Part shown: piece by piece, positions 1 to 7,368 of the stretch
How the letters are laid out: every line of letters starts with the position of its first letter
How positions within the stretch are numbered: the stretch's first letter is position 1
Assembly: GCA_050247075.1 (NCBI GenBank)
Contig: JBFWUW010000122.1
Span: forward strand, 1 to 12,611
Reading direction: 5' to 3'
DNA length: 12,611 nt
Source of the DNA: JBFWUW01 sp050247075
Lineage (GTDB): Bacteria > Planctomycetota > Planctomycetia > Pirellulales > JBFWUW01
The notes under the pieces: generated by a model
Seen by the model: only the letters and a program-made list of their open reading frames with translations
The model's database searches: none
Told to the model about the DNA's origin: nothing
Position numbers and translations under genes: made by a program

Positions 1-102
1 TGGTGCGGTCTCCGTCGCTTGCGTTAAGCTGTTCCCCCAGTTCAGGCGGGCGGGGATTGGCCGGAACCCCAACAACAATCGTGCCTAGAACAAAAGGTTT
101 TC

Positions 103-130
103 TTGACTCGCGGCTATTGCGACGTAGAGT
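103..130 (+). promoter_or_regulatory. Putative sigma-70-type promoter of csrA
   Basis: TTGACT at 103-108 and TAGAGT at 125-130 are separated by 16 bases, matching the -35 consensus at 5 of 6 and the -10 consensus at 4 of 6 positions. Transcription would begin near 137, giving a leader of about 150 nt before csrA. The same arrangement, with 19 of 28 bases identical, occurs on the minus strand at 11815-11842. No mapped start site is available, so this is inferred from sequence. Confidence 0.5.
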
Positions 131-136
131 GAATTG

Positions 137-287
137 AATGAGTCTGCTGCGCAACGGGGTGAGTCTCCCGGTACGGCAACTCACTGGCGTGGCGAGTTGT
201 CGGATCGGTTTGCAAGTACTCGTCGTGTCAATTCAGGGAAGTTAAGCCAGTCAGGAAGTTCCTGGCACACCGCGAGGGGATCGAAAA
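137..287 (+). promoter_or_regulatory. csrA leader with GGA motifs (possible CsrA autoregulation)
   Basis: This untranslated stretch contains four GGA triplets (202-204, 237-239, 254-256, 278-280). ATTCAGGGAAGT at 231-242 matches the published SELEX consensus RUACARGGAUGU at 10 of 12 positions. A second copy of the core, AGGAAGT at 253-259, lies in the loop of a possible hairpin (CCAG 247-250 with CTGG 262-265). The last GGA overlaps the Shine-Dalgarno sequence. This spacing resembles leaders repressed by CsrA. An upstream hairpin pairs GTGAGT 159-164 with ACTCAC 179-184. Positions 1-102 show no convincing gene; a short open frame from the left edge to about 88 has no recognisable content. Confidence 0.4.
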
Positions 288-509
288 ATGCTAGTGCTAT
301 CTCGGAAAAAAAACGAAAGCATTGTCATCAACAATGACATTACGATCGTCGTCGTGGAGATCCGCGGAGATAAAGTACGCCTGGGGGTTGAGGCCCCTAA
401 GGAAGTACCCGTCCACCGTCGTGAAGTTTACGACGCTATTCGCCGCAGCGAAGGCGATACGCCTGATACCGCGGCCGGTTCAAGCCCAGAAGCCGCCGAA
501 GGTGCATAA
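288..509 (+). CDS. csrA: Carbon storage regulator CsrA
   Basis: This is a 73-residue homologue of CsrA/RsmA, a dimeric RNA-binding protein that controls translation and stability of mRNAs by binding GGA motifs. The N-terminus MLVLSRKKNE, the central GDKVRLGVEAPKEVPVHR and the key RNA-contact residues Leu4 and Arg44 are all present. Residues 1 to about 53 cover the five-strand core and helix. The tail from about 54 on is acidic, Ala/Gly/Pro-rich and probably disordered. The ATG is preceded by a strong Shine-Dalgarno sequence (GAGGGG, 274-279). The gene is monocistronic, with its own promoter upstream and a terminator 21 bases after the stop. No flagellar gene or fliW, common neighbours of csrA, is present in the window. 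The leader suggests autoregulation. Confidence 0.96.
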   Translation: MLVLSRKKNESIVINNDITIVVVEIRGDKVRLGVEAPKEVPVHRREVYDAIRRSEGDTPDTAAGSSPEAAEGA

Positions 510-530
510 ACCTTTGGTATTGAATTGAAC

Positions 531-570
531 AAAGGCCCCGCGCATGGCTATGTGCGGGGCCTTTTTCTTT
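531..570 (+). terminator. Intrinsic terminator of csrA
   Basis: AAAGGCCCCGCGCA (531-544) pairs with TGTGCGGGGCCTTT (551-564) over 14 positions, one of them a G-U wobble. The loop is TGGCTA, and the stem runs directly into a T-rich tail (TTTTTCTTT). It lies 21 bases after the csrA stop codon and is a textbook rho-independent terminator. The A-rich left arm means it could also work in the opposite direction. Confidence 0.9.
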
Positions 571-656
571 GCGCCCGCGCTCTTCTGGCGGGGCCAGCAG
601 CGACAGCGAAGTCAGCATAAAAGCCGGGCGACCTGGTCCGGGGGCCTGATCTCACG

Positions 657-685
657 TTGACACGGCTGCTAACCGCGAATACTCT
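657..685 (+). promoter_or_regulatory. Possible promoter of the lipoprotein gene
   Basis: A perfect -35 hexamer TTGACA at 657-662 is followed after 17 bases by TACTCT (680-685), a weak -10 matching 3 of 6. It lies between the csrA terminator and the next gene, where a promoter is required. The weak -10 makes this tentative. Confidence 0.35.
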
Positions 686-752
686 CCCCCGCCCCCAGTT
701 GGGGAAAACTGCGCGCAGGTTCGTTGGTTGACCACAATGGACAAGTCACGGC

Positions 753-1604
753 ATGGCCAGGCTCCACTTTCTCACCGGCGCTTCACTGTTGCTCGCCTTG
801 GCGGGCTGTGGGCCGATGTTGAAAACAGGTGCCGGAACCACACTTCTAACGCAGCCAAAATTGTCGTCCGACACGGCGGTCTTGGAACTCTGTTCGGTCC
901 GGCTGACCGAAGCCAAGGCCATCGCTGCTAGCGGGTTGTGGCCGCGGATCGACGAGCAAGTCTTTCCCGCGGAACTGCGCCGTAAGTTGGCCGAGAACGG
1001 GTTTCAAGCAGGTGTGGTTGGTCCCCATCTGCCCGAGGAGTTACAGACAATGTTGGCCGCGACGGATGCCAGTCCAGAGTCCCCTGGCGACAACGAGGCC
1101 AGCGGCAACACACTCAGCGAGAAACCGCGGCACAAGCATTTCCGCTCCGGGATTCGCCACGAGTTCATTACTTCCGATGTACAAGATAGCTTTGCGTTGC
1201 TGCTCCGCGAGGATGGCCAGCTTCGCGGGCGATCCTTCGCCAAGGGCCAGGGCCTGCTGGCTGTCAAAGCGTTCCCTCGCGGCGATGGCCTGGTGCGGCT
1301 GGAAATCACGCCAGAGCTGCATTACGGAGAGGAAAAGCATCAGTACCGCACCGACGGCGAACTGATCCTGATGCAGCCTGGCCGCCGGCGTGAAACCCTT
1401 GACCAATTCTTGATCGATGTCAATCTTTCCGCCGGCCAGGTGCTGGTCTTGGGCTGCCGCCCCGACATGCCCGGCAGCGCGGGCCAGCGATTCTTTTCGG
1501 AGAAAACTTCCACGGGCACGCTGTTGAGGATGATGCTGATCCGCGTGGCACAAACCCAACACGACGACCTGTTCGGCGAGTCGCCTGACGACCACGACCA
1601 ATAG
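753..1604 (+). CDS. Predicted lipoprotein of unknown function, secretin-like C-terminal segment
   Basis: A 283-residue protein I cannot assign to a named family. It begins with a lipoprotein signal peptide: Arg3, a hydrophobic stretch at 4-17 and the lipobox LAGC with the lipidated Cys at 19. Residues 105-130 are polar and low in complexity, likely a linker. The C-terminal half (about 138-268) has the order of elements seen at the end of secretin domains: VRLEITPELH (181-190), a strand-turn-strand at LSAGQVLVLG (225-234), an FF pair near 247, then LLRMMLIRVAQT (257-268). The length is far too short for a full secretin, and no N-domains or pore region is recognisable. The start at the ATG at 753 is chosen because it gives the complete signal peptide; no clear Shine-Dalgarno sequence is visible. 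It is convergent with the amidase gene 40 bp downstream. Lgt, encoded in this window, would lipidate it. Confidence 0.85.
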   Translation: MARLHFLTGASLLLALAGCGPMLKTGAGTTLLTQPKLSSDTAVLELCSVRLTEAKAIAASGLWPRIDEQVFPAELRRKLAENGFQAGVVGPHLPEELQTMLAATDASPESPGDNEASGNTLSEKPRHKHFRSGIRHEFITSDVQDSFALLLREDGQLRGRSFAKGQGLLAVKAFPRGDGLVRLEITPELHYGEEKHQYRTDGELILMQPGRRRETLDQFLIDVNLSAGQVLVLGCRPDMPGSAGQRFFSEKTSTGTLLRMMLIRVAQTQHDDLFGESPDDHDQ

Positions 1605-1644
1605 GGCCGACTCGGGCCGCTTGTCCCACACCACGGCTAGGCGA

Positions 1645-2547
1645 TCAATCCAAGTACCGCTTGGTTAAATCGCCATAAGCGTCGATACGGCGGTCGCGGA
1701 GAAAGGGCCAATGCGTGCGAACGACGTCAATGCGGTCAAAATCGCACTCCACCAGCAAGGTCTCTTCGCGATCGTGCTCGCCGCGGGCCAAAATGTTGCC
1801 GTTGGGGTCGCTGACAAACGATGCTCCCCAAAACTCAATATTCCCCTCGACGCCCGTGCGGTTGGGGGCCGCTACAAAGACCCCGTTGGCAATGGCGTGC
1901 GAGCGCATCATGGTCTCCCAGGCGGAGTGTTGGCTGGCGCCGTACTCCTGCTTTTCCGGCAGCAACCAGCCGATAGCCGTCGGGTAAAACAAAATCTGCG
2001 CGCCGTTCAGGGCGGTCAACCGGGCCGCTTCCGGGTACCACTGGTCCCAACAGACGCACACGCCCACCCGGCCAAACCGCGTGTCAAAGCTACGAAAGCC
2101 CAAATCGCCCGGGGTGAAGTAAAACTTTTCGTAGTACGAGGGATCGTCGGGAATGTGCATCTTGCGATAGACGCCGGCGGTCGAGCCATCGGCATCGAAC
2201 ACCACGGCGGTATTGTGATACAAGCCGGCCGCGCGGCGTTCCCACAGCGACGACACCAATACCACGCCATGCTGCTTAGCGGCGGCGGACAGGGCCTCGC
2301 TAGTGGGGCCGGGGATCGGCTCTGCCTCGCCAAAGCGGGCGTGGTCCTCGCTTTGGCAGGGATATTGCCCGGCAAACAACTCTTGCAGGCAAACAATATT
2401 CGCCCCGGCGGCGGCCGCCTCAGCCACGCGCGACAGGGCCTTGCGGACATTGGGTTCTTTCTCCGGAGCGCAAGACATCTGCACGAGGGCAACGGTAACT
2501 TTGCTAGGAGGCGTACGGCCGGCTGCTGGCATGGCGGATATAATCAT
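1645..2547 (-). CDS. aguB: N-carbamoylputrescine amidase (nitrilase superfamily)
   Basis: A 300-residue carbon-nitrogen hydrolase. The nitrilase-superfamily Glu-Lys-Cys triad is visible: Glu56 in LQELFAGQYP, Lys129 in YRKMHIPDD and Cys166 in CVCWDQWYPE. The HIPDDPSYYEKFYF and CWDQWYPEAAR motifs are characteristic of the AguB branch, which hydrolyses N-carbamoylputrescine to putrescine, CO2 and ammonia in the agmatine route to polyamines. The length fits the family. The partner agmatine deiminase (aguA), often adjacent, is not in this window. The first ATG (2547) and a second at codon 6 (2532) are both possible; neither has a convincing Shine-Dalgarno sequence, and the conserved domain begins only near residue 16. 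The gene is divergent from folK across about 150 bp. Another omega-amidase or beta-ureidopropionase-like specificity is possible but less likely. Confidence 0.92.
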   Translation of the reverse strand: MIISAMPAAGRTPPSKVTVALVQMSCAPEKEPNVRKALSRVAEAAAAGANIVCLQELFAGQYPCQSEDHARFGEAEPIPGPTSEALSAAAKQHGVVLVSSLWERRAAGLYHNTAVVFDADGSTAGVYRKMHIPDDPSYYEKFYFTPGDLGFRSFDTRFGRVGVCVCWDQWYPEAARLTALNGAQILFYPTAIGWLLPEKQEYGASQHSAWETMMRSHAIANGVFVAAPNRTGVEGNIEFWGASFVSDPNGNILARGEHDREETLLVECDFDRIDVVRTHWPFLRDRRIDAYGDLTKRYLD

Positions 2548-2695
2548 TTGACAGTGGGAAGGTCGCTCTCAATTGGCTATTGGCAACGTTTTGTTGTACC
2601 ACGAATTCCCCGCCATTTGCTATTGGGGTGAATGACCTCGGACGGGCCATTCTCCCCATTGGGCGGTTCATATCGCGCTGCTCACAACTTATCCG

Positions 2696-3202
2696 ATGCG
2701 ATCAACTGAAAAACACATGCCCCAATGCTTGATTAGTTTGGGTTCCAATTTGGGCGACCGGCGGGCCATGCTCGACGGTGCCGTGGAATTATTGCGCGGA
2801 GACGCAAGGCTGGCCAGGTTAAATGTCAGTTCTTGGCACGAGACTGCGCCCGTGGGGGGGCCAGCCGGCCAGCCCAATTTTTTGAATGGGGCCGCGGTTT
2901 TTCAGACGGAGTTAGAGCCCAACGAACTGTTGGCGGCCTTGCATACCATTGAACACCAATACGGCCGCGTCCGCGAAGTTCATTGGGGACCGCGGACCCT
3001 CGATCTGGATCTGTTGCTGTTCGGCCAGGAATGCCACAACACGCCGCTGCTGCGGGTGCCGCACCCCCACATGGCTTATCGACGGTTCGTGCTGGCACCG
3101 GCGGCGGAAGTGGCCCCGGAAATGCAGCACCCCGTGCTACGAAAAAGCGTGCTTGAACTGCTGCGCGGCTTGGACAAACCGCCAATGGAACCGCCTCGTT
3201 GA
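2696..3202 (+). CDS. folK: 6-hydroxymethyl-7,8-dihydropterin pyrophosphokinase
   Basis: A 168-residue HPPK, which transfers pyrophosphate from ATP to hydroxymethyl-dihydropterin in folate synthesis. The N-terminal ISLGSNLGDR (about 13-22), the HETAPVGGPAGQPNFLN region and the family signature WGPRTLDLDLLLF are all present, as are PHPHMAYRRFVLAPAAEV and a C-terminal leucine-rich helix. The length is typical. The ATG at 2717 (codon 8), giving MPQCLISLGSNLG, fits the family N-terminus better than the ATG at 2696; neither has a clear Shine-Dalgarno sequence. A perfect TTGACA (2548-2553) lies upstream, but without a good -10 at normal spacing. panC follows 114 bp later, recalling the folK-panB-panC cluster of other bacteria, but panB is absent here. 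Confidence 0.95.
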   Translation: MRSTEKHMPQCLISLGSNLGDRRAMLDGAVELLRGDARLARLNVSSWHETAPVGGPAGQPNFLNGAAVFQTELEPNELLAALHTIEHQYGRVREVHWGPRTLDLDLLLFGQECHNTPLLRVPHPHMAYRRFVLAPAAEVAPEMQHPVLRKSVLELLRGLDKPPMEPPR

Positions 3203-3316
3203 AAGGTTTAGCCTGAGCCTTCGGCCATACGGGCCAATGCCGATGCCCTGGCCGCGGTCGCCGCGATGCGGTAAATGTGAAGCGTTCAATTCTCGTTACC
3301 TGGAGTTCCTAAAGTC

Positions 3317-4192
3317 TTGGCAAACACCCTTTCACGCCCCGTTGTCGTCACCACGCGCAATGAGCTGCGCGCAGCCGTCGCCGCTGCGCGGGCGGTTGGC
3401 CGTTCGATTGGATTCGTACCGACAATGGGGGCGCTGCACGCCGGCCACCTAAGCCTGGTGGAAGCCGCCCGTCGTGATGGCCATTTCACGGTCGTCAGTA
3501 TCTTTGTTAATCCCACGCAGTTTGCGCCGGGCGAGGATTTTGAACGCTACCCGCGTCCGTTGGAGGCCGACCTGGGCAAGTTGGCCGATCAAAACGTCGA
3601 TCTGGTCTTTGCTCCGCCGACGGAGGAAATCTACCGGCCCGGCAGCGGTTTTTTTGTCGAGGTTGGCCCGGTGGGCGATCCGTTGGAAGGGCGTTGCCGG
3701 CCCGGGCATTTTCGTGGTGTGGCGACCGTGGTGCTAAAATTGTTCAATTTGGCCGCGCCCGACGTGGCCTATTTTGGCCGTAAGGATTATCAGCAGACGC
3801 TAGTCGTACGGCGGATGGCCGAGGATTTCGATCTGCCGGTCGAGGTCCGCGTCTGTCCTACCGTCCGAGAACCCGACGGGTTGGCGCTCAGTTCGCGCAA
3901 TGTCTATCTCAGCCCGACGGAGCGGCAGCAGGCGCTTGTTCTGTCGGAAAGCCTGCGGTTGGCGCGGCAAATGGTGGAGCGCGGCGAACGGCACGCCGCC
4001 GCCGTGTTGGCCCAAATGCAGACCCTTTTCACAGCTCGGCCCGCCGTGCAGGTGGAGTACATTGCCCTGGCCGATGGAGGCACCCTGGCTGACGCCGCCA
4101 CGATCGACCGCGGCACCGTCGCCCTGATCGCGGCTCGCGTCGGCAGAACCCGGCTGATCGACAACGAGCCAATCGGCGAGGCGGTTACGTAA
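3317..4192 (+). CDS. panC: Pantothenate synthetase (pantoate-beta-alanine ligase)
   Basis: A 291-residue cytoplasmic enzyme that joins pantoate to beta-alanine using ATP, the last step of pantothenate synthesis. The hallmark motifs occur in order: PTMGALHAGHLSL (35-47) with the nucleotide-binding HxGH, FVNPTQF (63-69), RCRPGHFRGVATVV (126-139), the FGRKDYQQ segment (153-160) and the KMSKS-like loop PTVREPDGLALSSRN (181-195). The length matches the family. It starts at a TTG at 3317, with a GGAG Shine-Dalgarno sequence at 3302-3305; no ATG or GTG start gives an intact N-terminus. The gene is co-directional with folK, possibly in one transcript. Function is assigned with high confidence. Confidence 0.97.
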   Translation: MANTLSRPVVVTTRNELRAAVAAARAVGRSIGFVPTMGALHAGHLSLVEAARRDGHFTVVSIFVNPTQFAPGEDFERYPRPLEADLGKLADQNVDLVFAPPTEEIYRPGSGFFVEVGPVGDPLEGRCRPGHFRGVATVVLKLFNLAAPDVAYFGRKDYQQTLVVRRMAEDFDLPVEVRVCPTVREPDGLALSSRNVYLSPTERQQALVLSESLRLARQMVERGERHAAAVLAQMQTLFTARPAVQVEYIALADGGTLADAATIDRGTVALIAARVGRTRLIDNEPIGEAVT

Positions 4193-4251
4193 TGCGCGAC
4201 TTGGCCGCCCGGCGAATGGCCTTGTACGAATGTCCGTAACGGAGAACAATT

Positions 4252-4278
4252 CCCCATGCTGGGGCGGTTTGTTGTTTC
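4252..4278 (+). terminator. Weak terminator-like hairpin after panC
   Basis: CCCCA (4252-4256) pairs with TGGGG (4260-4264) around a three-base loop, followed by a T-rich but interrupted stretch (GGTTTGTTGTTTC). The stem is short and the T run is broken, so termination here would be partial at best. It lies between panC and lgt. Confidence 0.3.
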
Positions 4279-5850
4279 TTGACTCGTTTAGCTACCGACC
4301 CATTCATGCGCACGGTCTTGTTCGACATTCCCAATCATTTGGGTAGCCTGCCAGGACCGCTGTTTGGCTGGGGATGGCTGCTGTTGATTTGGGCCATGAT
4401 CTGCGTGGGCCTGCTGGCCTGGCTGGCGAGAAGGCCGGGGGGAGCGCAAGAAGCCCGGGCCTTGGCGCCGATCATGCTGCTGTGCGGCGCGGCGATCTTG
4501 TTTGTGGCCCCCTCCATGCTGGACGACCAGCGGATGCTGGGGCTGTTCGATTATCTCGACCGCGGCAAGGCCCAGGGGCAACCCGACGAATCGATCACCG
4601 AGGACGAGGCCACCGAGAACCTGCGGGACGATTTTGCCGCCATCGATGTCAACCACGATGGCGCCGTCAGCCGGGCGGAAGTTGTCCGTCACTACGGCCA
4701 ACTCCCTATCCGCGGCTTTGGCGTGATGCTGCTGGTGGCCGTCACTCTGGCGATGGCCCTGGCGATCCACCGCGCCCGGCAAATGCGGGTGAATCCCGAC
4801 CTGATGTTCGCGCTGACTTTTTGCCTGTTCATCAGCGGCATTCTAGGAGCGCGGGTGTTTTACGTCGTGCAATACTGGAACGAGGAATTTCGCCAGCCGT
4901 CCATCAGCGCGTATGCCGGTGCGGCGGCGGGAAACTCCTCCTCTCAGGTTCCGCCGATCAACTGGCCGGCGACGTTCAAGCAGATCGTCAGCGTGCAGCA
5001 AGGCGGCCTGGTGGTGTACGGTTCGGTGATTGGCGGCTTGTTGGGGCTGCTGTGGTTTACGCGGCGGCACAAAATGCCGATGCTGGCCACGACCGACCTG
5101 GTGGCGCCCAGCTTGGCGCTGGCGCAGGCGTTTGGCCGCGTCGGCTGCTTTCTCAACGGCTGTTGTTTTGGCGGCGCGTGCGAATTGCCGTGGGCCGTGA
5201 CCTTTCCGCCCGGCAGCCCCCCCTTCATGCGGCAAATGGAACAGGGGCAAGTCGATATTGAAGGGCTGGAACTAAAAGGGGTATCGCAGCGAGACAAAAA
5301 CGCCATGCCGCCGATCGTCAGCGGCGTGCGGCCCGGTTCGCCCGCCGAGCAACAAGGATTTAAGGCGGGGGACCGCATCACGGCCATCAACGGGCTGCAC
5401 GTTGACCGTATTGAAGATGCCCGCAGCGAGCTGGCTTATCGCGTGAAAGCGGGAGGCGAACTGGTGGTCTATGTGTCGGGCGTGGGACAGCCGCGCCGTT
5501 GGCAGCCGGCCAGCCCCGAACCGCGTAGCGGGCCGGTCCACCCCACCCAGCTTTACAGCTTTATCGATGGCATGGTGATCTGCCTGTTCTTGCTGGCCTG
5601 GTGGCCCTACCGCCGCCGCGATGGCGAGATCACCGCCTGGCTGCTAACACTCTACCCCATCACCCGATTTCTGATGGAATGGGTCCGCACGGATGAGTTT
5701 GGCCAATTCGGCACGTCGCTGACGATCTCACAATACGTCAGCTTGCTGATCCTGGCGGGTGCCGGCCTGGTCTGGTGCCGCGTGCTGTTGCGGCCAAAAG
5801 GGAGCGTCTACGACAACCCGCCGCCGGGACGTTGGCTGTACGCGGGTTGA
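4279..5850 (+). CDS. lgt: Prolipoprotein diacylglyceryl transferase with EF-hand and PDZ additions
   Basis: This inner-membrane enzyme transfers diacylglycerol from phosphatidylglycerol to the lipobox Cys of prolipoproteins. At 523 residues it is far longer than the usual 270-300. The Lgt core begins near residue 145 (IRGFGVMLL) and shows GARVFYVVQYW, GGLVVYGSVIGG (242-253), the signature GRVGCFLNGCCFGG (286-299), HPTQLY (421-426) and RFLMEWVR (463-470), so both catalytic-type arginines (287, 463) appear retained. The N-terminal extension has two likely membrane helices (about 28-49 and 61-78) and a canonical EF-hand loop DVNHDGAVSRAE (123-134). A PDZ domain (about 344-402, with RPGSPAEQQGFKAGD) is inserted before HPTQLY. 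The positive-inside rule puts both additions in the periplasm. The TTG at 4279 is the longest start; the ATG at 4306 (codon 10) is equally plausible and no Shine-Dalgarno sequence decides. The stop lies 5 bp from the converging DUF1501 gene. Confidence 0.93.
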   Translation: MTRLATDPFMRTVLFDIPNHLGSLPGPLFGWGWLLLIWAMICVGLLAWLARRPGGAQEARALAPIMLLCGAAILFVAPSMLDDQRMLGLFDYLDRGKAQGQPDESITEDEATENLRDDFAAIDVNHDGAVSRAEVVRHYGQLPIRGFGVMLLVAVTLAMALAIHRARQMRVNPDLMFALTFCLFISGILGARVFYVVQYWNEEFRQPSISAYAGAAAGNSSSQVPPINWPATFKQIVSVQQGGLVVYGSVIGGLLGLLWFTRRHKMPMLATTDLVAPSLALAQAFGRVGCFLNGCCFGGACELPWAVTFPPGSPPFMRQMEQGQVDIEGLELKGVSQRDKNAMPPIVSGVRPGSPAEQQGFKAGDRITAINGLHVDRIEDARSELAYRVKAGGELVVYVSGVGQPRRWQPASPEPRSGPVHPTQLYSFIDGMVICLFLLAWWPYRRRDGEITAWLLTLYPITRFLMEWVRTDEFGQFGTSLTISQYVSLLILAGAGLVWCRVLLRPKGSVYDNPPPGRWLYAG

Positions 5851-5855
5851 AAAGC

Positions 5856-7316
5856 CTACACCAAAATCTGCTTGACCACGTTCCCCTCGACATCGGTCAG
5901 GCGGAAGTCGCGGCCTTGGAAGCGGTAAGTCAGCCGCTCGTGGTTGACGCCCATGCAATGCAAAATAGTGGCATTCAGGTCGTGGATATGGACTGAATCC
6001 TTCGTGGCGTTGTAGCTAAAGTCGTCGGTCTCGCCGAACACCATGCCGGGCCGCACACCGCCGCCCGCCATCCACATGCAATAGTTGCGAGGGTGATGGT
6101 CGCGGCCATAGTTGTCCATCGTCAGCGTACCTTGGCTGTAGACGGTGCGGCCGAACTCGCCACCCCAAATCACCAGCGTGTCGTCCAACATACCGCGCTG
6201 TTTGAGGTCTTTGATCAGGCCGGCGGAAGGCTGGTCGGCCGATTTGGTCAACTGGCGGATGTTGCCCGGCAGGCCGCCGTGGTGGTCCCAGCCGCGCAAG
6301 AAGACCTGGCTGAATGGCACGCCCCGCTCCGCCAATCGGCGGGCCAGCAGGCAGTTGTAGGCAAACGTGCCGGGCTGGGTGACTTCTGGCCCGTACAGGT
6401 CCAACACATGTTGCGGCTCTTTCGACATATCGACCAGATCGGGGACCGACATCTGCATGCGAAAGGCCATCTCATACTGGGCGATGCGGGCGGCCGTCTC
6501 GGGGTCGCCGGCGTCCGCCAGCTTTTTCTGGTTGAGCTTGGCCAGGCCATCCAGCATGTTGCGGCGGGAATCGGCCGATACGCCCGGCGGATTCGACAAG
6601 TACAGCACCGGATCGCCCACCGACCGCAGCGACACACCTTGGTGCCGTGTGGGCAAGAAGCCGGCCCCCCACAGGCGAGAAAACAGCGCCTGCGAGGACG
6701 AACCGGGCGCTAGCCGCGAGTGCAGCACCACGTAGGCGGGCAAGTCCTGGTTAGGGCTGCCCAAGCCGTAAGAGACCCAAGCCCCCATGCTCGGCCGGCC
6801 AGGGATTTGGCTACCGGTCTGGATATAAGTGATAGCCGGATCGTGGTTGATGGCTTCCGTATGGACCGCCTTGAGCAGGGTGATGTCGTCGATGACCGAG
6901 GCGATATTGGGGAGCAGTTCACTGATCCAGGTGCCGTTTTGGCCATGCTGGTTGAACTTGAACACGCTGGGCGCGCATGCCAACCGCGTTTGCCCGCTGG
7001 TCATGGTGGTAATGCGTTGGCCGTTGCGGACAGACTCAGGCAGGTCTTTGTCGTAGTATTCGCTCAGGCCGGGCTTGTAGTCGTACAAGTCTAACTGGCT
7101 GGGGGCATCGGCCATAAACATCCAAATCACCCGCTTGGCCGTGGGCCCATGATGCAAAGCCGGCAGTTCGCCAAATGTGGCCGGCGGCGGCGTTTGATCC
7201 GCAAACGCCCGCGGATTGAGCAACGAGGCTAGCGCCGCCGTACCGATGCCAGTAGCCGCGCGGCCCAAAAAGTAGCGGCGGGTTTCTTGCAGCAGATGTT
7301 GTTGGATGGGATGCAT
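5856..7316 (-). CDS. DUF1501 family protein, Tat-exported (alkaline-phosphatase/sulfatase-like)
   Basis: A 486-residue protein of the DUF1501 family, very abundant in planctomycetes and distantly related to the sulfatase/alkaline-phosphatase fold. Residues 12-35 form a twin-arginine signal (TRRYFLGR, then an Ala-rich hydrophobic stretch), so it is exported folded. Family landmarks are WMFMADAPSQLDLYD, the WDHHGG motif (343-348), GGEFGRT (385-391), GRDHHPRNYCMWMAGGG (404-420) and HIHDLNATILH (443-453); the His/Asp residues are probable metal ligands. The biochemical role of the family is not established. The ATG at 7316 is preferred over a TTG four codons upstream because GGAG sits 6 bases before it. 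The gene lies 52 bp downstream of the cytochrome/DUF1553 gene on the same strand, the usual pairing, so co-transcription and joint function are likely. Confidence 0.93.
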   Translation of the reverse strand: MHPIQQHLLQETRRYFLGRAATGIGTAALASLLNPRAFADQTPPPATFGELPALHHGPTAKRVIWMFMADAPSQLDLYDYKPGLSEYYDKDLPESVRNGQRITTMTSGQTRLACAPSVFKFNQHGQNGTWISELLPNIASVIDDITLLKAVHTEAINHDPAITYIQTGSQIPGRPSMGAWVSYGLGSPNQDLPAYVVLHSRLAPGSSSQALFSRLWGAGFLPTRHQGVSLRSVGDPVLYLSNPPGVSADSRRNMLDGLAKLNQKKLADAGDPETAARIAQYEMAFRMQMSVPDLVDMSKEPQHVLDLYGPEVTQPGTFAYNCLLARRLAERGVPFSQVFLRGWDHHGGLPGNIRQLTKSADQPSAGLIKDLKQRGMLDDTLVIWGGEFGRTVYSQGTLTMDNYGRDHHPRNYCMWMAGGGVRPGMVFGETDDFSYNATKDSVHIHDLNATILHCMGVNHERLTYRFQGRDFRLTDVEGNVVKQILV

Positions 7317-7368
7317 GGATGGCTCCAATGGCGATTTTTGATTTTGGATTGATGGGCGGGCGGTGGCG

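Noticed and set aside
2548..2553. Perfect TTGACA on the plus strand upstream of folK, and a TATAAT at 2539-2544
   Set aside because: The TTGACA has no acceptable -10 at 16-18 bases (AATTGG at 17), and the TATAAT has no -35 and lies within the amidase N-terminal codons. Neither forms a complete promoter.
2576..2626. Direct repeat GCTATTGG (2576-2583 and 2619-2626) between aguB and folK
   Set aside because: Only eight bases, two copies, no palindromic character. The spacing of 43 could suit two binding sites, but the evidence is too thin.
1711..2631. Long plus-strand open frame of 306 codons opposite the amidase gene
   Set aside because: It is a shadow of the real minus-strand gene in GC-rich DNA; the minus-strand protein has all catalytic motifs and this one has no recognisable domain.
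4275..4286. TTTCTTGACTCG at the lgt start, identical to the 12 bases around the csrA -35 (99-110)
   Set aside because: A -10 at 16-base spacing would be CATTCA, overlapping the ATG at 4306, and transcription would begin inside the N-terminal coding region. It is probably chance or simply the TTG start context.
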